A DNA stretch of 18,612 nucleotides. Source: JBHHXR01 sp046757205 (GTDB taxonomy: Bacteria > Pseudomonadota > Alphaproteobacteria > Rhodobacterales > Rhodobacteraceae). Of this stretch, positions 12,596 through 18,612 are shown piece by piece (positions within the stretch are counted from its first letter, which is position 1; each line of letters starts with the position of its first letter). A program made the translations under genes and the position numbers. The stretch covers positions 1-18,612 of the forward strand of contig JBHHXR010000036.1 in the NCBI GenBank assembly GCA_046757205.1, in the 5' to 3' direction. The notes below the pieces were generated by a model that saw only the letters and a list, made by a program, of their open reading frames with translations, was not told the DNA's origin and did no database searches.

Positions 12596-13093
12596 TCAGA
12601 TCCGGGCAGGCACAAAGTCCAGCGCAATGCCGTTGATGCAGTGGCGCTTGCCGGTCGGTGGCGGGCCGTCCTCGAAGATATGGCCCAGATGGCTACCGCA
12701 ACGGCGGCAGTGGACTTCTGTCCGGGTGGTGAACAACGTGCTGTCGTCGCGGGTCCGGACAGCGTTTTCCCGCGCCGCCCAGAAGCTGGGCCAGCCGGTG
12801 CCGCTGTCGTATTTCTTGTCCGAATCGTAGAGATTCAGGTCGCAGCCGGCGCAGATGTAGACGCCGTTCCTGGTCTCGTAGAGGAGGTTGGAGGAATATT
12901 TCCGCTCGGTCTTTCCGAGGCGCAGAACGCGGAATTCGGCGGGAGTCAGGATATTTTTCCACTCCGCCTCCGACAGTTTGAATTCGAATGATTCCTCCCG
13001 CGGCGCCGCCAGCGCGTCCAAGCCGGCAAAACCCATCGCCCCCGTGCCCGCCAGGGCCGCCCCCGACATCAGAAACTTTCGGCGCGTCATCAT
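12596..13093 (-). CDS. msrB: Periplasmic peptide-methionine (R)-S-oxide reductase, Tat-exported
   Basis: MsrB reduces the R form of methionine sulfoxide in proteins. From ATG 13093 (GAGG five bases upstream; ATG 13090 is equally possible) it has 165 residues. The N-terminus is a Tat signal, MTRRKFLMSG followed by an Ala/Gly-rich hydrophobic stretch and a likely cleavage after DALA near residue 29, so it should act in the periplasm. The domain has both zinc CxxC pairs (Cys81/84 in CAGC, Cys129/132 in CRRC), SGTGWPSF, GSHLGHIFEDGP and the catalytic Cys152 in RHCINGIALDFVP. The position often used for a resolving Cys (SGCGWPSF) is Thr here, so regeneration must use another thiol or partner. It is a stand-alone minus-strand gene, convergent with caiD and divergent from the transporter. 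A membrane reductant partner is not in the window. The 238 bp upstream to 13331 show no clear promoter. Confidence 0.93.
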   Translation of the reverse strand: MMTRRKFLMSGAALAGTGAMGFAGLDALAAPREESFEFKLSEAEWKNILTPAEFRVLRLGKTERKYSSNLLYETRNGVYICAGCDLNLYDSDKKYDSGTGWPSFWAARENAVRTRDDSTLFTTRTEVHCRRCGSHLGHIFEDGPPPTGKRHCINGIALDFVPARI

Positions 13094-13331
13094 TCTTTCC
13101 TCAATACACGATTCCAGCGTGCGACCGGCGACAATGCCGGCGCGGGCGCCCAATATACCGCAGCCGCGACGCCCACGCATCTGACGTCGCTTCACAATTC
13201 CGACAGGTCTGTTACGCCGATCGACAGTTTGCCGCGCAGCTTGCCACGAGCCTCGCCCGGTTTACGGAAAAACATTGCAGTTCCGAGATTTACAGGGTCT
13301 TCTTGTGGCCCGTCCCGTGGTTTTCGCGAAG

Positions 13332-14225
13332 GTGAGCTTGGAACTCTGGATCCCCATCACGATAGCAGCCGCGTTCATGCAGAACCTGCGATCCATGCTG
13401 CAAAGGCACCTCAAGGGGTCGTTGTCCACAATGGGCGCGACGGTTTCGCGGTTCCTGTTCGCGGCGCCGCTCGCCATCGCCTTCGTGATCGTAAACACGT
13501 GGTTTCTCGGGGGAACCGTTCCCGGCGTGACGCCGGAATTCCTGATATTCGCGGTCACCGGCGGCGTGGCGCAAATCGTCGCCACGGCGCTGCTCGTTCA
13601 TCTGTTCGGATTGCGCAATTTCGCGGTGGGAACGACGTTCTCCAAGACCGAAACCGTTCAGACAGCCTTGTTCGGCCTTGTCTTTCTCGGCGATCGGCTG
13701 AGTGTCATGGCGACGGCCGGGATCGTCGTCAGCCTTGCCGGCATCCTGCTCATCTCCGGCAGGATGGCCCGCGGACGCGAGATCTTCAGCCGTGCGGCGC
13801 TGGTCGGCCTGGCTTCCGGTGCGTCGTTCGGCGTCGCCGCGGTTTCCTACCGGGGTGCCGCGCTGGCGCTGGCGGGGGGTGATTTCATCAGCCGCGCAAC
13901 CGTGACGCTGGCGGTGGTCATCGTTTTCCAGACCATCGTATCCGTGATCTGGCTGCGGCTGCGCGAGCCCGGTCAGGTCACGGCCATGTTGCGAAGCTGG
14001 CGGGTGTCGCTCTGGGTTGGCGTCACCGGTGGCGCGGCTTCGCTGGGATGGTTCTCGGCCATGACCATCCAGAATGCCGCCTATGTACGGGCGCTGGGGC
14101 AGACGGAGCTGGTCTTCACGCTCGTCGCCTCGTGGCTGTTCTTCGGCGAGCGCAGCACCCGCAGCGAACTGCTGGGCATTCTCCTCGTGACGGCGGGGAT
14201 CCTGGTTCTGCTGACCGGGCGCTAG
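13332..14225 (+). CDS. EamA/DMT-superfamily membrane transporter
   Basis: Inner-membrane carrier of the drug/metabolite transporter superfamily, about 297 residues with two EamA repeats and about ten hydrophobic helices. The frame is open from TTG 13275, but GTG 13332 gives an N-terminus (SLELWIPITIAAAFMQNLRS) that enters directly into the first helix and the usual family length, so I prefer it; no strong Shine-Dalgarno decides. Repeat 1 ends around FSKTETVQTALFGLVFLGDRLS...AGILLISG and repeat 2 around LGQTELVFTLVASWLFFGERST...AGILVLLTG, the conserved EamA helix pair with the acidic residue and the glycine-rich last helix. Substrate is not predictable; family members export amino acids, nucleosides or other metabolites. 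It is transcribed alone and its neighbours do not suggest a role. The gap behind it, 14226-14400, holds a GC-rich hairpin. Confidence 0.85.
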   Translation: MSLELWIPITIAAAFMQNLRSMLQRHLKGSLSTMGATVSRFLFAAPLAIAFVIVNTWFLGGTVPGVTPEFLIFAVTGGVAQIVATALLVHLFGLRNFAVGTTFSKTETVQTALFGLVFLGDRLSVMATAGIVVSLAGILLISGRMARGREIFSRAALVGLASGASFGVAAVSYRGAALALAGGDFISRATVTLAVVIVFQTIVSVIWLRLREPGQVTAMLRSWRVSLWVGVTGGAASLGWFSAMTIQNAAYVRALGQTELVFTLVASWLFFGERSTRSELLGILLVTAGILVLLTGR

Positions 14226-14264
14226 CGCATGACGAGTTTACCTGGAAACGTATCCGGTTATCCC

Positions 14265-14288
14265 GCCCGGGTCGCGTGCGGCCCGGGC
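14265..14288. terminator. GC-rich hairpin in the convergent gap between transporter and soeC
   Basis: GCCCGGG (14265-14271) pairs with CCCGGGC (14282-14288), and the inner bases continue the stem nearly to a two- to four-base loop (CGCGTGCG). There is no T tract on either side, so intrinsic termination is uncertain; it may serve as a bidirectional 3'-end structure for the convergent genes. A second short GGGCC-GGGCCC stem lies around 14309. The remainder of the 175-bp gap shows no gene. Confidence 0.35.
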
Positions 14289-14400
14289 TGCGCCTGCCTG
14301 CCCCTCGGGCCGGGCCCATTCGCGCCCGCCCAGTCAGGCGCCGCCCTGTGGTTGGTGCGACCCCTTTCATGAAGGTGATTCCGTCTTTGGGCATCCCGGT

Positions 14401-15276
14401 CTAGCGCTTGTCGTAGTAGAGCCCGACCACGTGTTCCGCCTCCGCGAAGAACAGCCACCGCGCCACGAACAGCCCGGCCAGGTGCATGGCGACCAGCACC
14501 GCCGCGAAGAGGTGCCCGATCTCGTAGGCCTGGATCAGGTAGGCCGGCACGAGACCGGTCAGCAGAACCGACAGGAATCGCAGCGGCGCCATGTGCTTGC
14601 GGCCAACCGCGAAGACCATTTCGCGCAGCACGTAGTTCGAGCCCGTATGCGGCGGCTCCAGTTGCCGAAGGCGCCCCAGGCGGCCGAGCCCGGTCGCTGA
14701 TGCAAGCGTGGCGCCGGAGCGCCGGAACGCGCCGTCACCGTAAAGCCACGCAGATATCTGAGCCGCCGCCAGCACCACCATGAGCAGCGAGGCAATCTGT
14801 ACCAGACCTGCCAGCAAGGCGCCGCCGGCCAGCGAATAAAGTACGAACAGAACCGGCGTGAAGAACGTGTTCCAGCGTGGAACCGCCTTCAGTTGCGCAT
14901 AGATCATCGAGGTAGCGAATACGGTCAGCACGGCCATCACGGTGCAGATATGGCCCAGAATGGTGGAGCGGCTGGTGGTGAATATCCACGTCGCCGCGTA
15001 GGCCATGAAAACCAGTATCGTGGCGATCGCCAGAATTCCTTCGCGCGACAGCCAGGAGGTGCGCCACTGGGAGAGTGCCAGCATGGCGCGCTGCGGGTTT
15101 CCCAGGTGGAACAACGAAGCGGCGAGCCCGGCGCCGGTAAGGCCCAGTGCAATCAGCGAATATACGATTACAACCCAGCCGCCCACCGATGGCTGGCCGA
15201 GTCCCATCCAGGCGATCAGCCCCAGCCCGAGACCGGACAGGGCAGTGAAAACGATGATCGACGGGGCCGGGTGCAT
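14401..15276 (-). CDS. soeC: Sulfite dehydrogenase membrane anchor subunit SoeC (DmsC family)
   Basis: Integral membrane quinone-binding anchor of a DmsABC-type complex, 291 residues with about eight hydrophobic helices and no signal peptide; ATG 15276 lies one base after the soeB stop. DmsC-family features include the GLGLGLIAW first helix, SLFHLGNPQRAMLALSQWRTSWLSREG (residues about 55-81), and IYAQLKAVPRWNTFFTPVLFVLYSLAGGALL in the middle. In the Soe enzyme electrons from cytoplasmic sulfite oxidation pass through SoeB to quinone at this subunit. The call to SoeC rather than a DMSO, tetrathionate or polysulfide reductase anchor depends mainly on the SoeA sequence upstream in the same operon. 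It is the last gene of the operon. Confidence 0.88.
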   Translation of the reverse strand: MHPAPSIIVFTALSGLGLGLIAWMGLGQPSVGGWVVIVYSLIALGLTGAGLAASLFHLGNPQRAMLALSQWRTSWLSREGILAIATILVFMAYAATWIFTTSRSTILGHICTVMAVLTVFATSMIYAQLKAVPRWNTFFTPVLFVLYSLAGGALLAGLVQIASLLMVVLAAAQISAWLYGDGAFRRSGATLASATGLGRLGRLRQLEPPHTGSNYVLREMVFAVGRKHMAPLRFLSVLLTGLVPAYLIQAYEIGHLFAAVLVAMHLAGLFVARWLFFAEAEHVVGLYYDKR

Positions 15277-15277
15277 G

Positions 15278-16033
15278 TCAGAGTCTTTCCAGTGCTTTGT
15301 CGAGCCAGGCCAAGATACCGCGCGTTTCGCCGCCGTCCGGCAGCGCCGCGATCAGCGGGCCGAGTACGTCCGCACCCGGTTCGACATCCGCCTTCGGGCG
15401 AGGCGGCAGGTACTTGTTGACCGGAGACGTTTGCTGCTCCGGCATCAGGTCGATTCCACCGCGCCCGGCGGCAAGTTTCGAGACGTCCGACCCGGGGTCG
15501 GACAGATCGCCGAAATGCCGCGCGCCGGCCGGGCAGGTGCGCACGCATGACGGGACGCGGTCCTCCCGGGGAATGTTCTCGTTGTAGATGCGGTCGACGC
15601 AGAGCGTGCATTTCTTCATCACGCCGGCCGCCCGGTCCATCTCGCGCGCGCCGTACGGGCATGCCCAGGCGCACAGGCCGCAGCCGATGCAGGCACTCTC
15701 GTTCACCAGCACGATGCCGTCGTCGCCGCGTTTGTAGGAGGCGCCCGTCGGGCAAACGGTGACGCAGGGCGCGTCCTTGCAGTGCAGGCAGGACCGGGGA
15801 AAATGCACGACTTGCGCCGGTGCGCCGTCTTTCTTCGCTTCATAGGTGTGAATTCGGTTCAGAAAGGTGCCGCTGGGCTCCTCGCCGTAGGCATCCTGAT
15901 CCGAAAGCGGCGCACCGTAACCGCCGGTATTCCATTCCTTGCAGCTTATCACGCAGGCATGGCAGCCGACGCAGATGTCGAGGTCGATGACGAGACCAAG
16001 GGATTTCTCCGTGCTTCGGGGAAGGCTGGTCAC
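15278..16033 (-). CDS. soeB: Sulfite dehydrogenase iron-sulfur subunit SoeB
   Basis: Cytoplasmic electron-transfer subunit of 251 residues with four [4Fe-4S] cysteine sets, as in DmsB/PsrB: CVGCHACVISC (21-31), CLHCKDAPCVTVCP, CIGCGLCAWACPYG and CTLCVDRI...CVRTCPAGA. It would pass electrons from the SoeA molybdenum centre to SoeC. The frame is open far upstream inside soeA, but the start is GTG 16033, which overlaps the soeA stop (GTGA) and has GAGGAG just upstream, a translational coupling arrangement; the next in-frame GTG (16039) is too close to that site. The text after the last cluster (KLAAGRGGIDLMPEQQTSPVNKYLPPRPK) is like SoeB C-terminal tails. The soeC start follows after one base. 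Confidence 0.93.
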   Translation of the reverse strand: MTSLPRSTEKSLGLVIDLDICVGCHACVISCKEWNTGGYGAPLSDQDAYGEEPSGTFLNRIHTYEAKKDGAPAQVVHFPRSCLHCKDAPCVTVCPTGASYKRGDDGIVLVNESACIGCGLCAWACPYGAREMDRAAGVMKKCTLCVDRIYNENIPREDRVPSCVRTCPAGARHFGDLSDPGSDVSKLAAGRGGIDLMPEQQTSPVNKYLPPRPKADVEPGADVLGPLIAALPDGGETRGILAWLDKALERL

Positions 16034-18612
16034 GTCCACTCCTCGCCATAGGCGACATTGGCCGGCCCCCGGCCGACCGGCGATTTCTGCGCGCCGGTGC
16101 GCGGCTCCGACCGCCGCTGGCCGGGCGGTGCCCTCTCGATCTTCACCCGAAGGTCGTACCAGGCCGCCTGGCCGGTTACCGGGTCGGAATTCGCCCATCG
16201 CATTCCGTCCGCCTTCGGCGGCAGAAGTTCGTGGATCAGATGGTTGAGAAGAAAGCCTTTTTGCGCCTCGGGTGCTTGCCGGTCCAGGGCCCATGCGCCT
16301 TCCCGCTTGCCGATCGCGTTCCACGTCCAGACGGTGTTTCGGTTAAGCGCATCCATGCGCATCACGGGCACCTTTATCCGCCCGTGATGCGATGTCAGGT
16401 ACGCCCAATCGCCGGCCTCGAAACCGTGCCGCTCCCAGATTTCACCGGGAACATAGAGCGGGTTGGCCCCATGGATCTGCCGCAGCCAGGCGTTTTGCGA
16501 TCCCCAGGAATGGTACATTGCGGCCGGTCTTTGAGTTATGGCGTGGAGCGGGAATTCACCGGTGTCCACGGCGCCTTCCTCGAACGGCGGCCACCAGACG
16601 GGCAGCGGGTCCATCGCCATGCGCAGTTGCGCGCGCAGATGCTCGGGCGGCTCAAAGCCGCCTCGTCCTTCGGCGGCAAGCTGAAATTTCCGCAACGGTT
16701 CGACATAGAGCGAAAAGACGTAAGGCATCGCCACGTCAAAGAGGCCGCGCGACACCGCCCAGTCCTGATAGGCCTTGTTCCACGGTTTGAAGAAACACGC
16801 CTCTTCGGGAACATGGTCGGTCCAGAAGCTGCCGTTCTCGATGTATTTCTTCAGCTGATCCGGGTTCGGCGCGCCGCGCCCCTTGCCCTCGCCATCGGTT
16901 CCCCGCCAACCGGCCAGTGGGCCGACGCCCGGGCGGCGTTCGTGGTTGACCATATAGTCCGCATAGTCGGCGTACCTGGCCGATCCGTCCTCGTTGGTCA
17001 TGCCCGGCAGGCCCAGTTTCACGCCAAGCTGCAACAGCACGGTCTGGAAACCGCGCACGTCGCGGTCGGGCTCCGCGACCGGCCAGCGGATCGCATCGGC
17101 CGCAGCTTCCGCCTCGCTGATCGGACGGTCGAGCAACGAAATGCAGTCGTGGCGTTCCAGGTAGGTGGTGTCGGGCAGGATCAGGTCGGCATAGGCCACC
17201 ATCTCCGAGGAATAGGCATCGGAGTAGATGATATGCGGGATGATGTAGTCGCCGCTCTCGTCCTTGTCGGTCAGCATCTCCATGACACCGGCCGTGTTCA
17301 TCGACGAGTTCCAGGCCATGTTGGCCATGTACATGAACAGCGTGTCGATGCGATACGGGTCGCCGGCGTGGGCGTTGGCGATCACCATGTGCATCAGCCC
17401 GTGCGCCGACATCGGGTTTTCCCACGAAAAGGCCTTGTCGATCCGGCGCGCCTTGCCGTTCTCGTCGATGGCGAGGTCCTCGGGGCCGCGCACGAAGCCC
17501 AGATGCGGGCCGGACAGCGCCGAGCCGGGGATCGCCGAGGAATGCGGCAGCGGGTGCGCCTCCAGCGGCTTGGGGTAGGGCGGCTTGAAGCGGAAGCCGC
17601 CCGGAACCTCCACCGAGCCGAGCAGGATTTGCAGCAGGTGCAGGGCGCGGCAGGTCTGAAAACCGTTGGAATGCGCCGATATCCCCCGCATGGCGTGGAA
17701 CGAGACCGGGCGGCCGATCATTTTTTCGTGCCGCTGTCCCTTCCAGTCGGTCCAGGGACGGTCCAGCACGATTTCTTCTTCGAAAGCGGTGCGGGCAAGC
17801 TCGGCGGCAAGCCGTTTGATCGTGGCAACGGATATTCCGCAACGCGCCGCCACCGCCTCCGGCGCGTAACTGTCGTCGAGGTAGCGTTCCGCCAGAAGTT
17901 CGAAAACCGGGCGCGCGGCGGTGCCGCCAACCTCAAACGGACCGCCCAGCGCCGGCTTCACGCCGGGGCTGTCGAAGGCGGTGGCGGTGCCCGTGTTGCG
18001 GTCCCACACCAGCTCCTTGCCGTCGTCGCCGCGCAGGAACAGCCCGTATTCGTCCGACGCCTCGTCCCGGTTCACCAGAAACGGCGCGTTGGTGTAGCGG
18101 ATCAGGTAGTCGAGATCGACCTTGCCCGCCTTCAGCAACTCATGAACCAGCGCCAGCACGAACAGCCCGTCGGTGCCGGGCGTGATGCCCACCCATTCGT
18201 CGGCGATGGCGTTGTAGCCGGTGCGCACCGGGTTGACCGCGACGATCTTGGCGCCGCGCGCCTTCAACTGCCCGAGCCCGGTCTTGATCGGGTTGGAATC
18301 GTGGTCCTCCGCGACGCCGAAAATCATGAACAGTTTCGTCCTCTCCCAGTCCGGCGCGCCGAACTCCCAGAACGACCCGCCCATGGTGTAGATGCCTGCC
18401 GCCGCCATGTTGACCGAGCAGAAGCCGCCGTGGGCGGCATAGTTCGGCGTGCCGAATTGCTGCGCCCACCATCCGGTCAGCGACTGGCTCTGGTCGCGCC
18501 CGGTGAAGAAGGCGAGCTTGTTCGGGTCGGTCCGGCGGATCTCGCCCAGCCACTCCGCCGCGAGATCGAGCGCCTCGTCCCACTCGATCTCCCTGAACTC
18601 GCCCCTGCCCCG
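16030..18612 (-). CDS. soeA: Sulfite dehydrogenase molybdopterin subunit SoeA, N-terminus beyond window edge
   Basis: Catalytic subunit of the cytoplasm-facing, membrane-bound sulfite:quinone oxidoreductase, a Mo-bis-PGD enzyme of the DMSO-reductase superfamily. The frame is open from the right window edge to TGA at 16030-16032, giving 860 visible residues; the N-terminal part with the first [4Fe-4S] cysteine motif, perhaps about 100 residues, is missing. Visible blocks include FFTGRDQSQ, TPNYAAHGGFCSVNMAAAG (the Cys is in the position of the Mo ligand in Cys-type members), VAEDHDSNPIKTGLGQLKARGAK, SFHAMRGISAHSNGFQTCRA and YADLILPDTTYLERHDCISL, then a C-terminal molybdopterin dinucleotide-binding domain with HAITQRPAAMYHSWGSQNAW. 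YLERHDCISLLDRPI is how I recall SoeA homologues; polysulfide and thiosulfate reductases differ there. Gene order soeA-soeB-soeC fits. The ATG at 18406-18408 is internal, not the start. Confidence 0.93.
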   Translation of the reverse strand, partial: RGRGEFREIEWDEALDLAAEWLGEIRRTDPNKLAFFTGRDQSQSLTGWWAQQFGTPNYAAHGGFCSVNMAAAGIYTMGGSFWEFGAPDWERTKLFMIFGVAEDHDSNPIKTGLGQLKARGAKIVAVNPVRTGYNAIADEWVGITPGTDGLFVLALVHELLKAGKVDLDYLIRYTNAPFLVNRDEASDEYGLFLRGDDGKELVWDRNTGTATAFDSPGVKPALGGPFEVGGTAARPVFELLAERYLDDSYAPEAVAARCGISVATIKRLAAELARTAFEEEIVLDRPWTDWKGQRHEKMIGRPVSFHAMRGISAHSNGFQTCRALHLLQILLGSVEVPGGFRFKPPYPKPLEAHPLPHSSAIPGSALSGPHLGFVRGPEDLAIDENGKARRIDKAFSWENPMSAHGLMHMVIANAHAGDPYRIDTLFMYMANMAWNSSMNTAGVMEMLTDKDESGDYIIPHIIYSDAYSSEMVAYADLILPDTTYLERHDCISLLDRPISEAEAAADAIRWPVAEPDRDVRGFQTVLLQLGVKLGLPGMTNEDGSARYADYADYMVNHERRPGVGPLAGWRGTDGEGKGRGAPNPDQLKKYIENGSFWTDHVPEEACFFKPWNKAYQDWAVSRGLFDVAMPYVFSLYVEPLRKFQLAAEGRGGFEPPEHLRAQLRMAMDPLPVWWPPFEEGAVDTGEFPLHAITQRPAAMYHSWGSQNAWLRQIHGANPLYVPGEIWERHGFEAGDWAYLTSHHGRIKVPVMRMDALNRNTVWTWNAIGKREGAWALDRQAPEAQKGFLLNHLIHELLPPKADGMRWANSDPVTGQAAWYDLRVKIERAPPGQRRSEPRTGAQKSPVGRGPANVAYGEEWT

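Noticed and set aside
12506..12600. Dyad GGATC-A-GATCC over the msrB stop as a caiD terminator
   Set aside because: Only a 5-bp core, single-base loop and no T tract; too weak to call.
13275..13331. TTG 13275 as start of the EamA transporter
   Set aside because: It adds about 19 polar residues before the first helix without a Shine-Dalgarno; GTG 13332 gives the standard N-terminus.
16034..16324. 97-codon in-frame extension of soeB into soeA
   Set aside because: Low-complexity Arg/Gly/Pro text with no similarity to the family; GTG 16033 with GAGGAG and the GTGA overlap is the natural start.
1..18612. Search for tRNA, rRNA, CRISPR, insertion sequences, phage, toxin-antitoxin or defence genes
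   Set aside because: None seen; base composition and gene content are uniform and read as core or niche metabolism.

Overview
The window is high-GC DNA, and the whole of it reads as ordinary chromosomal metabolism of an alphaproteobacterium, most likely in or near the Rhodobacterales. This rests on GC-rich codon use, a SoeABC-type sulfite dehydrogenase, a TGA-N9-TCA iron box upstream of a ferric-iron binding protein, and an intergenic motif (GCCTCCGGCGGGGATATTT) resembling one I recall as frequent in Rhodobacteraceae genomes. I see no tRNA, rRNA, insertion sequence, phage gene or CRISPR array.

Layout. (1) 1-954 (+): 3' part of L-threonine 3-dehydrogenase (tdh). (2) 999-2717 (+): two-domain ferric-iron ABC permease; 2931-3956 (-): the matching periplasmic binding protein, convergent with it and preceded by an iron-box-like dyad; no ATPase gene is visible. 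(3) 4082-12505: a GlxA-type AraC regulator (-) diverging from a seven-gene plus-strand operon with mostly tight spacing. (4) 12596-13093 (-): Tat-exported MsrB; about 13332-14225 (+): EamA/DMT transporter. (5) 14401-18612 (-): soeC, soeB and soeA, with the soeA N-terminus beyond the right edge.

The most interesting part is region 3. It encodes a BKACE protein (CdhC), an L-carnitine dehydrogenase fused to a betainyl-CoA thioesterase (CdhA-CdhB), an SDR oxidoreductase, an acyl-CoA dehydrogenase, an NDP-forming acyl-CoA ligase and a CaiD-type crotonobetainyl-CoA hydratase. Together these predict an oxygenase-independent route from gamma-butyrobetaine to glycine betaine: the ligase makes gamma-butyrobetainyl-CoA, the dehydrogenase makes crotonobetainyl-CoA, CaiD hydrates it to carnitinyl-CoA, CoA is removed, CdhA oxidises carnitine to 3-dehydrocarnitine, CdhC plus acetyl-CoA gives betainyl-CoA and acetoacetate, and the fused thioesterase releases glycine betaine. 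The first half resembles the anaerobic Cai pathway of enterobacteria run in the oxidative direction, with an NDP-forming ligase in place of CaiB/CaiC. A 280-nt gap inside the operon holds a possible 83-residue ORF and a very strong hairpin. No carnitine or betaine transporter is in the window.
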